This document shows positions 1-8,983 of a stretch of 32,877 bases of DNA, in pieces. A program made the position numbers and the translations under genes. Source of the stretch: JBKECF01 sp047974375 (GTDB lineage Bacteria > Bacillota > Clostridia > Lachnospirales > CAMZNU01); contig JBKECF010000103.1 in NCBI GenBank assembly GCA_047974375.1, positions 1 to 32,877 of the forward strand, read 5' to 3'. The notes below the pieces were generated by a model. The model searched no databases, was not told the origin of the DNA, and saw nothing but the letters and a program-made list of their open reading frames with translations. Numbering within the stretch: position 1 is the stretch's first letter; every line of letters begins with the position of its first letter.

Positions 1-807
1 TTGTGTGTATGTGTCTTAGGGATTTTAATGCTATATCCTTTAATATGGATGTTTATGAGTTCCTTTAAAGATACAAATACTATTTTTGCAACAGCTACTC
101 AACTTATACCTAAGGATATTACACTGGATAATTATATAAATGGTTGGAAAGGTTTTGCGGGGATTTCATTTGGTATATTTTTTAAAAACTCTTTATTTAT
201 TTCAATAGTTGCAACTATAGGTACTATAATTTCATCGGCATGTGTTGCCTATAGTTTTTCAAGATTTAGGTTCAAAGGTAAAAAAATACTATTTGCAGCT
301 ATGTTAAGCTCTATGATGTTACCAGCACAAATATTAATGGTACCACAATATTTATGGTATCAAAAATTAGGTTGGGTTGGTTCATATATACCGTTAATCG
401 TACCCTATTATTTTGCAATACAAGGTTTTTTTGTGTATATGATGTCAACATTTATATCAGGTATACCTATAGAATTAGATGAGGCAGCAAAAATAGATGG
501 ATGTTCTTATTACGGAATGTTTATAAGAATTATATTGCCACTTACAGTACCAGCGTTAATAACAAGTACAATTTTTTCTTTTATGTGGAGATGGGGAGAT
601 TTTATGTCAGCTTTACTGTATATTGACGATGTTAAAAAATACCCTATGTCATTAGCATTGAAACTATTTTCTGATCCTAGTTCATCATCGGATTATGGTG
701 CGATGATGGCAATGTCAATTTTATCTTTAATTCCAATTTTTACAATTTTTATAGTATTTCAAAAATATTTGGTAGAGGGTATTTCTACATCTGGATTAAA
801 GGGTTAA
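1..807 (+). CDS. Carbohydrate ABC transporter permease, MalG/UgpE type (5' end cut off)
   Basis: This is an inner-membrane subunit of an oligosaccharide ABC importer. The 268 visible residues begin inside the first membrane helix, and the TTG at base 1 is probably not the true start, so the gene is truncated by the window edge. About six hydrophobic segments are visible. The EAA loop that docks on the ATPase is clear near residues 158-186 (ELDEAAKIDGCSYYGMF), and the protein ends in the GLKG typical of this family. It stops 27 bases before the GH4 gene, so the two are probably co-transcribed and the transporter likely brings in the glycoside that the GH4 enzyme cleaves. Its partner permease and receptor would lie upstream, outside the window. 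The family is certain; the substrate is inferred only from the neighbour. Confidence 0.9.
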   Translation: MCVCVLGILMLYPLIWMFMSSFKDTNTIFATATQLIPKDITLDNYINGWKGFAGISFGIFFKNSLFISIVATIGTIISSACVAYSFSRFRFKGKKILFAAMLSSMMLPAQILMVPQYLWYQKLGWVGSYIPLIVPYYFAIQGFFVYMMSTFISGIPIELDEAAKIDGCSYYGMFIRIILPLTVPALITSTIFSFMWRWGDFMSALLYIDDVKKYPMSLALKLFSDPSSSSDYGAMMAMSILSLIPIFTIFIVFQKYLVEGISTSGLKG

Positions 808-834
808 TATTTTTTTATAAAAAAGGAGAATTTT

Positions 835-2232
835 ATGAACATAGGTATAAATAGCGTAAAAGATATTAAGGTAGCATATATTGGAGGCGGTTCAAGAGGC
901 TGGGCCTGGAAATTTATGGCTGACTTAGCTTTAGAACCAACTATGTCAGGCGATATATATTTATATGATATTGATGAAAAGGCAAGCAAAAATAATGAAA
1001 TAATAGGTAATATAATTACAAATAAATCATCAATAGGGAAATGGAAATATAAATCTGTTAATAATATTGAAGTTGCATTAAAAGATGCAAATTTTGTTAT
1101 AATATCAATTTTACCAGGAACTTTTGATGAAATGTATAGCGATGTACACGAGCCGGAGAAATTGGGAGTTTACCAGTCCGTTGGAGATACAACAGGTCCG
1201 GGAGGAATAATAAGAGCATTAAGGACAATTCCTTTATATGTGGAATTTGCAAAATTAATAGAAAAAATATGTCCGTCTGCTTGGGTTATTAATTATACAA
1301 ACCCTATGACCCTTTGTGTAAAAACTTTATATGAAACCTTTCCGAGAATAAAAGCTATAGGTTGCTGTCATGAAGTATTTGGAACGCAAAAATTATTAGC
1401 ACAAATGTGTAAGGAATTTTTAGGCGTTAAAGAAATAAATAGAAATGAAATAAATGTTAAAGTAATGGGAATAAATCACTTTACATGGCTTAAAGAGGCA
1501 AGTTATAAAGGGCAAGACCTTTTTCCGATGTATAAAAAATTTGTTGATACTTATTACGAAAGTGGATATGAAGAAGAAGATAAGAATTGGTTGAACTCTC
1601 ATTTTGATAGTGCCAATCGAGTTAAGTTTGATTTATTTAAAAAATATGGATATATAGCAGCGGCGGGAGATCGCCATTTGGCTGAATTTATGCCAAATAC
1701 AGAGTATTTAAAGGATGAGGATACAATTAAATCATGGATGTTTAGCCTAACTACAGTTGATTGGAGAAAAAAAGATTTACAAGTTCGTCTTGAAAAAAGT
1801 AGGAAGTTGGCAAATGGAGAAGATGAGGTGGACTTAGAAGCTTCTGGTGAAGAGGGCGTTCTTATAATGAAAGCTTTGCTAGGCATAAAACCATTACTAA
1901 GTAATGTTATAATGAGGAATACAGGGCAAATAAGCAACTTAAGTATCGGTACAATAGTTGAAACTAATGCGTATTTTTCAAAGGATAAAATAGAAACTGT
2001 TGATGTTGGAGCTATACCTGAAAAAGTACTTGAACTAATTGTACCACACATAGAGGTAATTAATTATGTTTATGAAGCTGCAATAAAGCAGGACAAGAAT
2101 ATAGTAGTTAAAGCTTTTTTGGCTGACCCTATGTTTAATTCTAAGTGTAAAGATGAAGAAAAGACTAAAAATCTTGTAGAAGTTATGCTAGGAAATACAA
2201 AAAAATATCTTCCTAAAGAATGGAAGATATAA
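835..2232 (+). CDS. lplD: GH4 glycosidase, alpha-galacturonidase LplD-like
   Basis: This glycoside hydrolase family 4 enzyme has 465 residues. GH4 enzymes use NAD and a divalent metal for redox-assisted cleavage. The dinucleotide loop is at the N terminus (YIGGGSRGW, about residues 15-23). The metal and catalytic region is visible as VINYTNPM, GCCHEVFG and GINHFTW, followed by AAGDRHLAEF. From recall, the sequence tracks Bacillus subtilis LplD (alpha-galacturonidase) through these blocks better than it tracks alpha-glucosidase or alpha-galactosidase members. It should therefore release galacturonic acid from small pectin-derived glycosides in the cytoplasm. An AAAAGGAG site lies 8 bases before the ATG. 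A hairpin terminator follows the gene, so the unit with the upstream permease ends here. Confidence 0.88.
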   Translation: MNIGINSVKDIKVAYIGGGSRGWAWKFMADLALEPTMSGDIYLYDIDEKASKNNEIIGNIITNKSSIGKWKYKSVNNIEVALKDANFVIISILPGTFDEMYSDVHEPEKLGVYQSVGDTTGPGGIIRALRTIPLYVEFAKLIEKICPSAWVINYTNPMTLCVKTLYETFPRIKAIGCCHEVFGTQKLLAQMCKEFLGVKEINRNEINVKVMGINHFTWLKEASYKGQDLFPMYKKFVDTYYESGYEEEDKNWLNSHFDSANRVKFDLFKKYGYIAAAGDRHLAEFMPNTEYLKDEDTIKSWMFSLTTVDWRKKDLQVRLEKSRKLANGEDEVDLEASGEEGVLIMKALLGIKPLLSNVIMRNTGQISNLSIGTIVETNAYFSKDKIETVDVGAIPEKVLELIVPHIEVINYVYEAAIKQDKNIVVKAFLADPMFNSKCKDEEKTKNLVEVMLGNTKKYLPKEWKI

Positions 2233-2242
2233 TATATATGTT

Positions 2243-2281
2243 AAAAACAATCGAGGTTACATACTGAGATTGTTTTTTTTT
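2243..2281 (+). terminator. Rho-independent terminator after the GH4 gene
   Basis: AAAACAATC pairs with GATTGTTTT around a loop of about 17 bases, and the 3' arm runs into at least eight T residues. It lies 11 bases after the GH4 stop and separates that unit from the ribose-type operon. Confidence 0.85.
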
Positions 2282-2370
2282 ACGCATTATAAACAAATCC
2301 AATAAAAATTATTAAAAACTTATAAAAAATTGCTTGGAATGCAATATGTCTGCAAGAAATAAATATTAAT

Positions 2371-2413
2371 GTGACAAATGTAATGGTAAACTCGTGACAA
2401 AATGCAATGTAAA
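2371..2413 (+). promoter_or_regulatory. Direct-repeat operator candidate upstream of the sugar operon
   Basis: Two imperfect copies of GTGACAAATGTAATGGTAAA start at 2371 and 2394. They are 23 bases apart, about two helical turns, in the same orientation. They lie about 65 bases before the receptor start, in a 245-base gap where I could not pick out a convincing -35/-10 pair. Tandem sites with this spacing suit a dimeric activator such as the NarL-type regulator at 8321, but that link is inference. Confidence 0.4.
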
Positions 2414-2477
2414 ATATAGTTTATTTAGAATATTATGTATATATTAGATAGTTAATTGTTTTTTAGAGGAGGATAGT

Positions 2478-3491
2478 ATGAAAAAGAAAATTTTAGCAAT
2501 GTTATTAGTAACAGCTTTTCTAACTGCTGGGTGTGGTTCTAGTGGAGAAAGTACTAAAGGGGAAGGTTCTGAAAAAAACGAAACAATGCAAAATAAAAAT
2601 GATGAACCTAAAGAGGATGTGGCTAAAGACGATACAGGTTATAAGTTTGGATATACTTGTATGGATGGCACAAATCCATTTTTTGTTACTTTAGAAAATG
2701 CTATAAGAGAAGATGTAGAAGCTAATGGAGATACTTTACTTAGTGTTGATCCGGCTAATGATGTTACACTGCAAATACAACAAATCGAAGACTTGATAGC
2801 ACAAGATATTGATGCAATGTTTTTAAATCCTGCGGAAGCAGAAGGTATTTTACCGGCATTGGATCAGCTGAAAGATGCCGGAATTCCAATAATTAACTTT
2901 GATACAGAGGTAGCTGAATTATCTTATGTAGAGGCTTATGTAGGTTCGGATAACTATAATGCAGGTAAGGTTTGTGGTGATGACCTAGTAGAGAAAGTTC
3001 CAAATGGTGGAGATATAATAGTTTTAGATTCGCCAACAATGAATTCAGTTGTTGATAGAACAAGTGGTTTTTTGGATGCTATTGAGGGAGAAGGCTTTAA
3101 TATTGTGGCACAACAAGATGCAAAGGGTAATTTAGAGGTTTCTATGGGTATAACAGAAGATTTATTACAAGCTAATCCGAATGTTGTAGCAATTTTTGGT
3201 GGTAACGACCCAACAGCTCTAGGTGCTCTTGCGGCAGCAAATGCAGCAGGTATTACGGATGCAATGATTTATGGTATTGATGGATCTCCAGATATAAAGG
3301 CAGAGCTAGCAAGGGAAAACAGTTTAATAGAGGGTACAGGGGCTCAATCACCAGTTCAAATTGCTAAAACTTCTACAAAGGTTATGTACGAATATTTAGC
3401 AGGCAACAAAGTTGAAGATAGATATCCTGTAGAAACTTTTTTAATTACTGCAGACAATGTTAGTGAGTATGGTACGGATGGTTGGCAATAA
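2478..3491 (+). CDS. Sugar-binding lipoprotein of a ribose-type ABC transporter
   Basis: This is a 337-residue RbsB-family (Peripla_BP_4) receptor. A lipoprotein signal ends at Cys19 (lipobox LTAGC). A Ser/Glu/Lys-rich linker to about residue 54 tethers the domain outside the membrane. The two-lobed fold is recognisable from GYTCMDGTNPFF (first strand and ligand entry), DAMFLNPAEAEGI, VGSDNYNAG and the hinge region FGGNDPTALGAL. The start has a strong GAGGAGG ribosome site. The ATPase and permease genes follow directly, so this is the delivery subunit. It is about 40 residues longer than a minimal RbsB because of the linker. The ligand is a monosaccharide or sugar alcohol, not resolvable from sequence alone. 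Confidence 0.9.
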   Translation: MKKKILAMLLVTAFLTAGCGSSGESTKGEGSEKNETMQNKNDEPKEDVAKDDTGYKFGYTCMDGTNPFFVTLENAIREDVEANGDTLLSVDPANDVTLQIQQIEDLIAQDIDAMFLNPAEAEGILPALDQLKDAGIPIINFDTEVAELSYVEAYVGSDNYNAGKVCGDDLVEKVPNGGDIIVLDSPTMNSVVDRTSGFLDAIEGEGFNIVAQQDAKGNLEVSMGITEDLLQANPNVVAIFGGNDPTALGALAAANAAGITDAMIYGIDGSPDIKAELARENSLIEGTGAQSPVQIAKTSTKVMYEYLAGNKVEDRYPVETFLITADNVSEYGTDGWQ

Positions 3492-3503
3492 TATAATTTA
3501 AAA

Positions 3504-3547
3504 ATGGGCTATGGGTAGATTGAAGCTTTACTTACCCATGGTCTGTT
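3504..3547 (+). other. Intercistronic hairpin between receptor and ATPase genes
   Basis: ATGGGTA (3511-3517) pairs with TACCCAT (3533-3539), and a short T run follows. Hairpins placed after the receptor gene are common in such operons. They stabilise the receptor message or partly terminate transcription, giving more receptor than ATPase. That role here is inferred. Confidence 0.5.
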
Positions 3548-3574
3548 TTAAATTTGCCTATAAGAGGTGATAAT

Positions 3575-5056
3575 TTGAATAATAAATTATTAGAAATGGT
3601 TGGTGTGCATAAATCATTTCCAGGGGTGCATGCTCTAAAAGGTGTTGAGTTTGAGCTAATGGAAGGTGAAATTCATGCATTACTTGGCGAAAATGGAGCG
3701 GGAAAATCTACGCTTATAAAAATTCTTGGTGGTATTTATGGACTCGATGAAGGTGAAATTTTTATAGAAGGTAAAAAGAGGGATATAAGTGGAGTTAAGG
3801 ATGCTCAGAATGAAGGAATTTCGGTAATTCATCAAGAATTGGTTTTGGTGCCGCATATGACAGTAGCTGAAAATATTTTTTTAGGTAGAGAGCCTATGAT
3901 AAATGGATTTATAGACAGTAAAGTTATGGTCAATAAGACGCAGGAACTACTAGATACACATAATATGAATATATGTGCTAAAGATGTAGTTGCCAAACTT
4001 ACTATTGCTCAAATGCAGATGGTCGAAATTGTAAAAGCGATTTCATTTAATGCTAAAATTTTAGTTATGGATGAACCTACTTCATCTATTTCGGACAAAG
4101 AAGTAGATATTTTGTTTGGTATGATGGAGGAACTTGCAAATAGAGGTGTAGGAATCATTTATATTTCACACAAAATGAGTGAAATTTTTAGTATATGCCA
4201 TAGAGTTACAGTAATGCGCGATGGTGAATATGTGGGTACAACTTTGGTATCTGATACGGATAAAGACAAATTAATTGCTATGATGGTAGGTCGTGAACTT
4301 ACAAATTATTATAAACGTGATTATTTTGATACAGATGAAGTACTAATGAGATGTAGTAATATATCTGATGGTAAGTTTTTAGAAAATGTGTCCTTCGTGC
4401 TAAAGAAAGGGGAAATACTAGGCTTTGCCGGTTTGATTGGTGCTGGTAGAAGTGAGTTGATGAAATGTATTTTTGGCCTTGAAAAAAAATTTACTGGGGA
4501 AATTGAGGTGGAAGGAAAAATACTATCAATTAAGTCGCCAAATGATGCGCTAAAATATGGCTTTGCTCTTGTACCAGAAGATAGAAAAAAAGAAGGATTA
4601 TATAAAGCACAGAATGTTAGATTTAACTCTACAATTGAAATTTTAGGAGAATTTATTAGAGGTGTTTTTGTTAACAAAAATAAAGAGAAAGAAATAACTG
4701 ATATGTATATTAAAAAAATGCGAACTAAAACTCCTTCTCAACTGGAAAATATAGGAAACCTCTCTGGTGGAAATCAGCAGAAAGTTTTAATTGGTAGGTG
4801 GTTAGCTACTAAACCAAAGATATTAATCTTAGACGAGCCGACAAGAGGTGTTGACGTTGGTGCCAAATCTGAAATATATAGTATAATGAACGATTTAATT
4901 AAACAAGGTGTTTCTATTATAATGATTTCTTCTGAGTTGCCTGAAATTATTGGAATGAGCGATAGAGTTTATGTAATGGCAAATGGCAAAATAAAGGGTG
5001 AGCTAGGTCAAAAGGATTTAGAGCAGGAGAAAATAATGCGTTTAGCTGCTGAGTAG
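3575..5056 (+). CDS. Ribose-type ABC transporter ATPase with two nucleotide-binding domains
   Basis: This RbsA/MglA-type ATPase carries two fused ABC domains and powers import through the next gene's permease. I chose the TTG at 3575 because an AGAGGTG ribosome site ends 5 bases before it; the open frame extends 7 codons further to 3554. The result is 493 residues, normal for the family. The first domain has a full Walker A (GENGAGKST) and Walker B (ILVMDEPTSS). The second has the usual degenerate Walker A (GLIGAGRSE), a signature LSGGNQQK and a Walker B ILILDEPTRG. This asymmetry is typical of RbsA, MglA and XylG. The operon order receptor, ATPase, permease fits. Confidence 0.93.
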   Translation: MNNKLLEMVGVHKSFPGVHALKGVEFELMEGEIHALLGENGAGKSTLIKILGGIYGLDEGEIFIEGKKRDISGVKDAQNEGISVIHQELVLVPHMTVAENIFLGREPMINGFIDSKVMVNKTQELLDTHNMNICAKDVVAKLTIAQMQMVEIVKAISFNAKILVMDEPTSSISDKEVDILFGMMEELANRGVGIIYISHKMSEIFSICHRVTVMRDGEYVGTTLVSDTDKDKLIAMMVGRELTNYYKRDYFDTDEVLMRCSNISDGKFLENVSFVLKKGEILGFAGLIGAGRSELMKCIFGLEKKFTGEIEVEGKILSIKSPNDALKYGFALVPEDRKKEGLYKAQNVRFNSTIEILGEFIRGVFVNKNKEKEITDMYIKKMRTKTPSQLENIGNLSGGNQQKVLIGRWLATKPKILILDEPTRGVDVGAKSEIYSIMNDLIKQGVSIIMISSELPEIIGMSDRVYVMANGKIKGELGQKDLEQEKIMRLAAE

Positions 5057-5068
5057 GAGGGAATAAAA

Positions 5069-6049
5069 TTGTATAAAACATTTAAAATAAATAAATTAGA
5101 TTCGGTGAAATGTTATTTTAAGGAAAATTTAGGCATAATTATAGCTTTAATTGTATTGTGTGTATTTCTGTCTATAAATCCAACCACTACAGAAGCGTTT
5201 TTAACTTCTAGAAATTTTTTTAATGTATTAAGACAGATTTCAACTAATTTAATTTTAGCTTGTGGTATGACAATGGTAATTATTTTAGGCGGAATAGATT
5301 TATCTGTTGGTTCTATTATAGCTTTAGCTGGATGCGTGGCAGCAGGAATAACTGCAAGGTATAGTATGCCTATTCCAATTGCTATATTATCTGGGTGCGT
5401 TGTTGGTCTTATTGTGGGAATGTTTAATGGTTTGGTTATTTCTAGGACAACTATTCCAGCTTTTATAGTTACACTTGCTACAATGAACATAGCAAAGGGT
5501 TTGGCATATGTTTATACTGGAGGCTCTCCTGTTCGGGTTATTTCAGATGAATGGCAGTTTATAGGTGCGGGGTATATAGGACCTATCCCCACTCCCGTGG
5601 TTATTTTAATAGTAATATTAGTTATAACAGCACTTATTATGAATAAGACAAAAATTGGCAGGCATATTTATGCTGTAGGTGGAAACTCGGAAGCTGCAAA
5701 GTTCTCCGGTATAAAAGTTCAAAATATAAGGTTTTTTGTCCATGCATTTTCTGGTCTTATGGCCGGTATAGCTGGGGTTATATTAGCATCGAGAATGTAT
5801 TCTGGTCAACCAACAGCAGGAGATGGAGCTGAAATGGACGCCATAGCAGCGGTAATTGTTGGTGGAACTAGTATGAGTGGTGGAAGTGGTAAAATAGGTG
5901 GGACTATAATAGGTGGTCTAATCATTGGGGTATTAAACAATGGTTTAAACCTAATGAATGTTAATTCTTTTTGGCAATATGTCGTAAAAGGTACAGTAAT
6001 ACTATTAGCGGTATGCATTGATTATTTTAGAGGTAGGAAAGAAGATTAG
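5069..6049 (+). CDS. Ribose-type ABC transporter permease
   Basis: This is a 326-residue RbsC-family (BPD_transp_2) membrane protein. The TTG start is preceded by TAGGAGG at an 8-base spacing. Around nine or ten hydrophobic helices are visible. The family landmarks are present: GMTMVIILGGIDLSVGSIIAL near residue 70 and AAVIVGGTSMSGGSGKIGGT near residue 265. It follows the ATPase gene by 12 bases. It forms the homodimeric channel that receives sugar from the lipoprotein encoded at 2478. No second permease is present, as expected for this class, where one permease gene suffices. Confidence 0.93.
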   Translation: MYKTFKINKLDSVKCYFKENLGIIIALIVLCVFLSINPTTTEAFLTSRNFFNVLRQISTNLILACGMTMVIILGGIDLSVGSIIALAGCVAAGITARYSMPIPIAILSGCVVGLIVGMFNGLVISRTTIPAFIVTLATMNIAKGLAYVYTGGSPVRVISDEWQFIGAGYIGPIPTPVVILIVILVITALIMNKTKIGRHIYAVGGNSEAAKFSGIKVQNIRFFVHAFSGLMAGIAGVILASRMYSGQPTAGDGAEMDAIAAVIVGGTSMSGGSGKIGGTIIGGLIIGVLNNGLNLMNVNSFWQYVVKGTVILLAVCIDYFRGRKED

Positions 6050-6091
6050 GGTTATTAGTTTTTTTATGCTAGAGTTTATATGAGGTGAAAT

Positions 6092-7021
6092 ATGAAAAAA
6101 ATTTTTTTGATTATAATTATAACTTTAGCGTTTTTTTTAATAAGTTGTGGTATAGATGATGGAATGTTAAAAATAGGTGCTACATACATGGCTATGAGCA
6201 ACCCATATTTCGAAGAAATGAATGATACAATTAGGCATGAGATTGAACTTAGAAATGGAGTGTTAATTACCAGAGATCCTGTATATAGCAAGGAGAAACA
6301 AATAGAACAAATATATGACATGATAGATTTAGGAATAGATGCTTTAATATTAAACCCAGTAGACTATGCAGGAATGGATGAGGTGCTACGTGCTTGTAAT
6401 GAAAAAGACGTACCTGTTTTTTGTGTGGATACAACGGTTGAAAATAGTGAATTAATAGTAAATAGTATTTTATCTGATAACTATGATGCTGGGGTTAAAT
6501 GTGCTCAAGATTTATTGAGAAAGGCTTCAGGAGGAAAAATAGTTATTATAAAAAATAAGATTGTGGATTCAACTGTTAAAAGGGTAGATGGATTTTTAGA
6601 TACTCTAAAAAATAATAAAAATTTTGAAGTCATTGAAATTTATGATAAGGCGTCGGAGTTTGAGGAGTCTATGCTAGTAATGGATAGAATTCTTATGAAA
6701 AATATTGATTTTGATGTAATTTTTGCTAGTAATGACCCTACAGCCCTTGGAGTTGTGGCTGCGTTGCAAAAAAATAATATAAGTACAGAAGGTATGATTT
6801 ATTGCGTAGATGGATCACCTGATGGTAAAAGAATGGTAAAAGCGGGATATATTGAGGCTACTTGTGCGCAGTATCCGAAAGAAATAGGAACAATAGCTGT
6901 AAAGAAGATATATGATTATTTTGATGGTGTAAATATACCTCGAGAAATAACTGTACCTGTAAAGCTGCTAACAGAACCTATATTATTAGAAGATGAATAT
7001 AATAATGAGTGGTACAAATGA
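6092..7021 (+). CDS. Second RbsB-type lipoprotein, probable sensor receptor for the kinase
   Basis: This 309-residue Peripla_BP_4 lipoprotein has its lipobox LISC with Cys19. It resembles the first receptor (matching blocks GATYMAMSNPYF, DALILNPVDYAGM, LSDNYDAG and FASNDPTALGVV) but is clearly divergent and lacks the long acidic linker. Its stop overlaps the kinase start as ATGA, so the two are translationally coupled. A duplicated receptor fused by operon to a membrane kinase recalls the XylFII-LytS pairing of Clostridium beijerinckii, where the receptor is a sensor rather than a transport subunit. I infer a sensing role here; a second transport receptor for the same permease is the alternative. 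Confidence 0.82.
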   Translation: MKKIFLIIIITLAFFLISCGIDDGMLKIGATYMAMSNPYFEEMNDTIRHEIELRNGVLITRDPVYSKEKQIEQIYDMIDLGIDALILNPVDYAGMDEVLRACNEKDVPVFCVDTTVENSELIVNSILSDNYDAGVKCAQDLLRKASGGKIVIIKNKIVDSTVKRVDGFLDTLKNNKNFEVIEIYDKASEFEESMLVMDRILMKNIDFDVIFASNDPTALGVVAALQKNNISTEGMIYCVDGSPDGKRMVKAGYIEATCAQYPKEIGTIAVKKIYDYFDGVNIPREITVPVKLLTEPILLEDEYNNEWYK

Positions 7022-8328
7022 AAGATAGGATTAATTTAATAAGATTTATAGCGTTGCCATTTAATTTGGTCATAGTTTTTTTTATTGTATTTATAATATA
7101 TTGGGGAACCAATGAGATTTGTAATAGCTATACTGCTAATAGTTTTATAAGTATGGTAAATGCATTGCCAATAAATGTTGAAAGAATATTCGTGTATATT
7201 ATAGTTATGTTTTTTTTTCTATTTATTTCATTTTTCGCTAGAGAAATATCTGGAGATATTAGTGCTATTTACAAATATATTCTGATTTTTTTTGAATGCT
7301 CAATAAGTGTGGCAATAATTTATACGTTGGATTTTAACTACAATGGTATTTTATTTTGGACTTTTTCAAGTATTCTTTTTGAAATTAAATCTGATAAGTC
7401 TAGGTATATAGTTGGGTTTGCATTGATATTTTTATTATTTGTTACAAACTATGAGCTTATTTCTAAATTTATTGACCTATATAGGTTTAGTGACTATATT
7501 AATGCTTTGAATAATAGCAGCATACTATATATTACTTATAATGTTTTAGTTTCCGTAAATATGGTTACATTTATAATGTTCTTATTTTTGCTAATCCTCA
7601 AAAAGGATAATATTATTTTAGAGAACGAATTGCTATACAAAAAGCTTTTTAGCGTAAACGAGGAATTACTTAGTGCAAATGACGAGTTGAAAAAAGTTGC
7701 GCATATAAGAGAAAGTATGGGTGAAACAAGAGAAAGAAATAGATTGGCGAGAGAAATCCATGATACTTTAGGTCATTCATTAACGGGCATTTTAGCGGGC
7801 GTTGAGGCATGTATTATTACAATAGATGAGGATATAGAATATACGAAAAAACAGCTTACTACGATTGAAAAAGTTGCAAGAAGCGGGATAATTGATGTAC
7901 GAAATTCTGTTAGAAAACTAAAGCCGGATTCTCTTCATAAGGTGACTTTAAATCTATCTATAAAAAAAATTATTGATGATTCTGAGAAGTTGTCTAATAT
8001 GGAATTTGAATTTACAAGCAATATTATGAATGAAAAATTTTGTGAAGACGAGGAAAATGCAATATTTCGCCTTGTTCAAGAGAGTATAACAAATGCTGTA
8101 AGATATTCCAATGCATCTAGTATGAGCATCACAATAGAAAAAATAAAAAACATTGTTACAATAAATATAAAAGATAACGGTGATGGCTGCGAAGACTTAA
8201 AAATGGGGTTTGGGATTAAGCACGTTGAAGAAAGGATAAATATGCTAGGCGGTAGTGTTTTTTTCGACGGAAGTAATGGTTTTTCAATTAAAGCAATAAT
8301 AAGTTTAAGAGGTGGGTTAAATGATTAA
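7018..8328 (+). CDS. Sensor histidine kinase, NarL/DesK-type (HisKA_3)
   Basis: This is a 436-residue membrane kinase. The ATG at 7018 is preferred over the GTG at 7009 because it overlaps the preceding stop. The first 200 or so residues carry about six hydrophobic segments with only short outside loops, so there is no obvious extracellular ligand domain of its own. A coiled stretch (ENELLYKKLFSVNEEL) leads to the dimerisation domain, where His248 lies in EIHDTLGHS. The ATPase domain shows the N box (VQESITNAVRYS) and the G boxes (DNGDGCE, GFGIKHVEERI). The lack of a sensor domain supports signal delivery by the coupled lipoprotein. It overlaps the response regulator by 8 bases. Confidence 0.92.
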   Translation: MKDRINLIRFIALPFNLVIVFFIVFIIYWGTNEICNSYTANSFISMVNALPINVERIFVYIIVMFFFLFISFFAREISGDISAIYKYILIFFECSISVAIIYTLDFNYNGILFWTFSSILFEIKSDKSRYIVGFALIFLLFVTNYELISKFIDLYRFSDYINALNNSSILYITYNVLVSVNMVTFIMFLFLLILKKDNIILENELLYKKLFSVNEELLSANDELKKVAHIRESMGETRERNRLAREIHDTLGHSLTGILAGVEACIITIDEDIEYTKKQLTTIEKVARSGIIDVRNSVRKLKPDSLHKVTLNLSIKKIIDDSEKLSNMEFEFTSNIMNEKFCEDEENAIFRLVQESITNAVRYSNASSMSITIEKIKNIVTINIKDNGDGCEDLKMGFGIKHVEERINMLGGSVFFDGSNGFSIKAIISLRGGLND

Positions 8329-8983
8329 AATTTTAATTGCAGAAGATCAGGAGATAATTAGAGAAAGCTTTAAAATAATTTTAGGTAGAAATGAAAAATT
8401 TGAATTGATTGATACAGTGTCAGACGGTAATATGGTGCTTGAATCTATTGGGAAAAAAAGGCCAGATGTTATTTTGATGGATGTTCGCATGCCAAAGATG
8501 GATGGTGTTCAGTGTACTAAATATATTAAGGAGAATTACCCCGAAATCAAGGTTATTATTTTAACAACTTTTGATGATGAAGAGTTTATTTATGATGCAT
8601 TTAAATATGGAGCTGATGGTTATTTACTTAAAAGTTTAACAAAAAAGGAGTTGGAAAAAGCTATTACAAAAGTCTACAATGGCGACTATGTAATAAATAG
8701 TCCGGAGGTAATGAATAAGGTGGTAAATATGTTTAGTAGATTTGCCAAATCAGATTTTACGCATTCTATGAACGTGAAAAATATAGAGAGTATTACAGAT
8801 ACAGAGTGGAAAATAATATATAGAATTAAATGTGGTGAGTCAAATAAAGAAATTTCCCTCAATATGAACTTATCTAAAGGTACTATAAGGAATTATTTAA
8901 GTAGTATTTTGAATAAGTTGGAATTAAGAGATAGGACGCAACTTGCAATTTGGGCTGTACAAAGTAATGTGAGGGAACAGTGA
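8321..8983 (+). CDS. Response regulator, NarL/LuxR-type
   Basis: This 220-residue DNA-binding regulator is the partner of the preceding kinase. The receiver has the acidic pair Glu8/Asp9, phospho-acceptor Asp54 (ILMDVRMP), switch threonines in ILTTFDD and the conserved Lys in YLLKS. The C terminus is a LuxR-type helix-turn-helix (NKEISLNMNLSKGTIRNYLSSILNKL). Its stop overlaps the next gene's start as GTGA. It probably controls the surrounding sugar operon; the direct repeats at 2371-2413 are a candidate target. Many clostridial sugar systems instead pair with an AraC-type regulator, so the NarL type here is a variation. Confidence 0.93.
   Translation: MIKILIAEDQEIIRESFKIILGRNEKFELIDTVSDGNMVLESIGKKRPDVILMDVRMPKMDGVQCTKYIKENYPEIKVIILTTFDDEEFIYDAFKYGADGYLLKSLTKKELEKAITKVYNGDYVINSPEVMNKVVNMFSRFAKSDFTHSMNVKNIESITDTEWKIIYRIKCGESNKEISLNMNLSKGTIRNYLSSILNKLELRDRTQLAIWAVQSNVREQ

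Noticed and set aside
1599..2051. A 150-codon minus-strand open frame inside the GH4 gene
   Set aside because: It lies opposite a clearly conserved enzyme, has no ribosome site or family features, and such shadows are common in AT-rich genes.
5113..5490. A 125-codon minus-strand open frame inside the permease gene
   Set aside because: It is the antisense of conserved membrane helices and has low-complexity Ile/Val content with no start signal.
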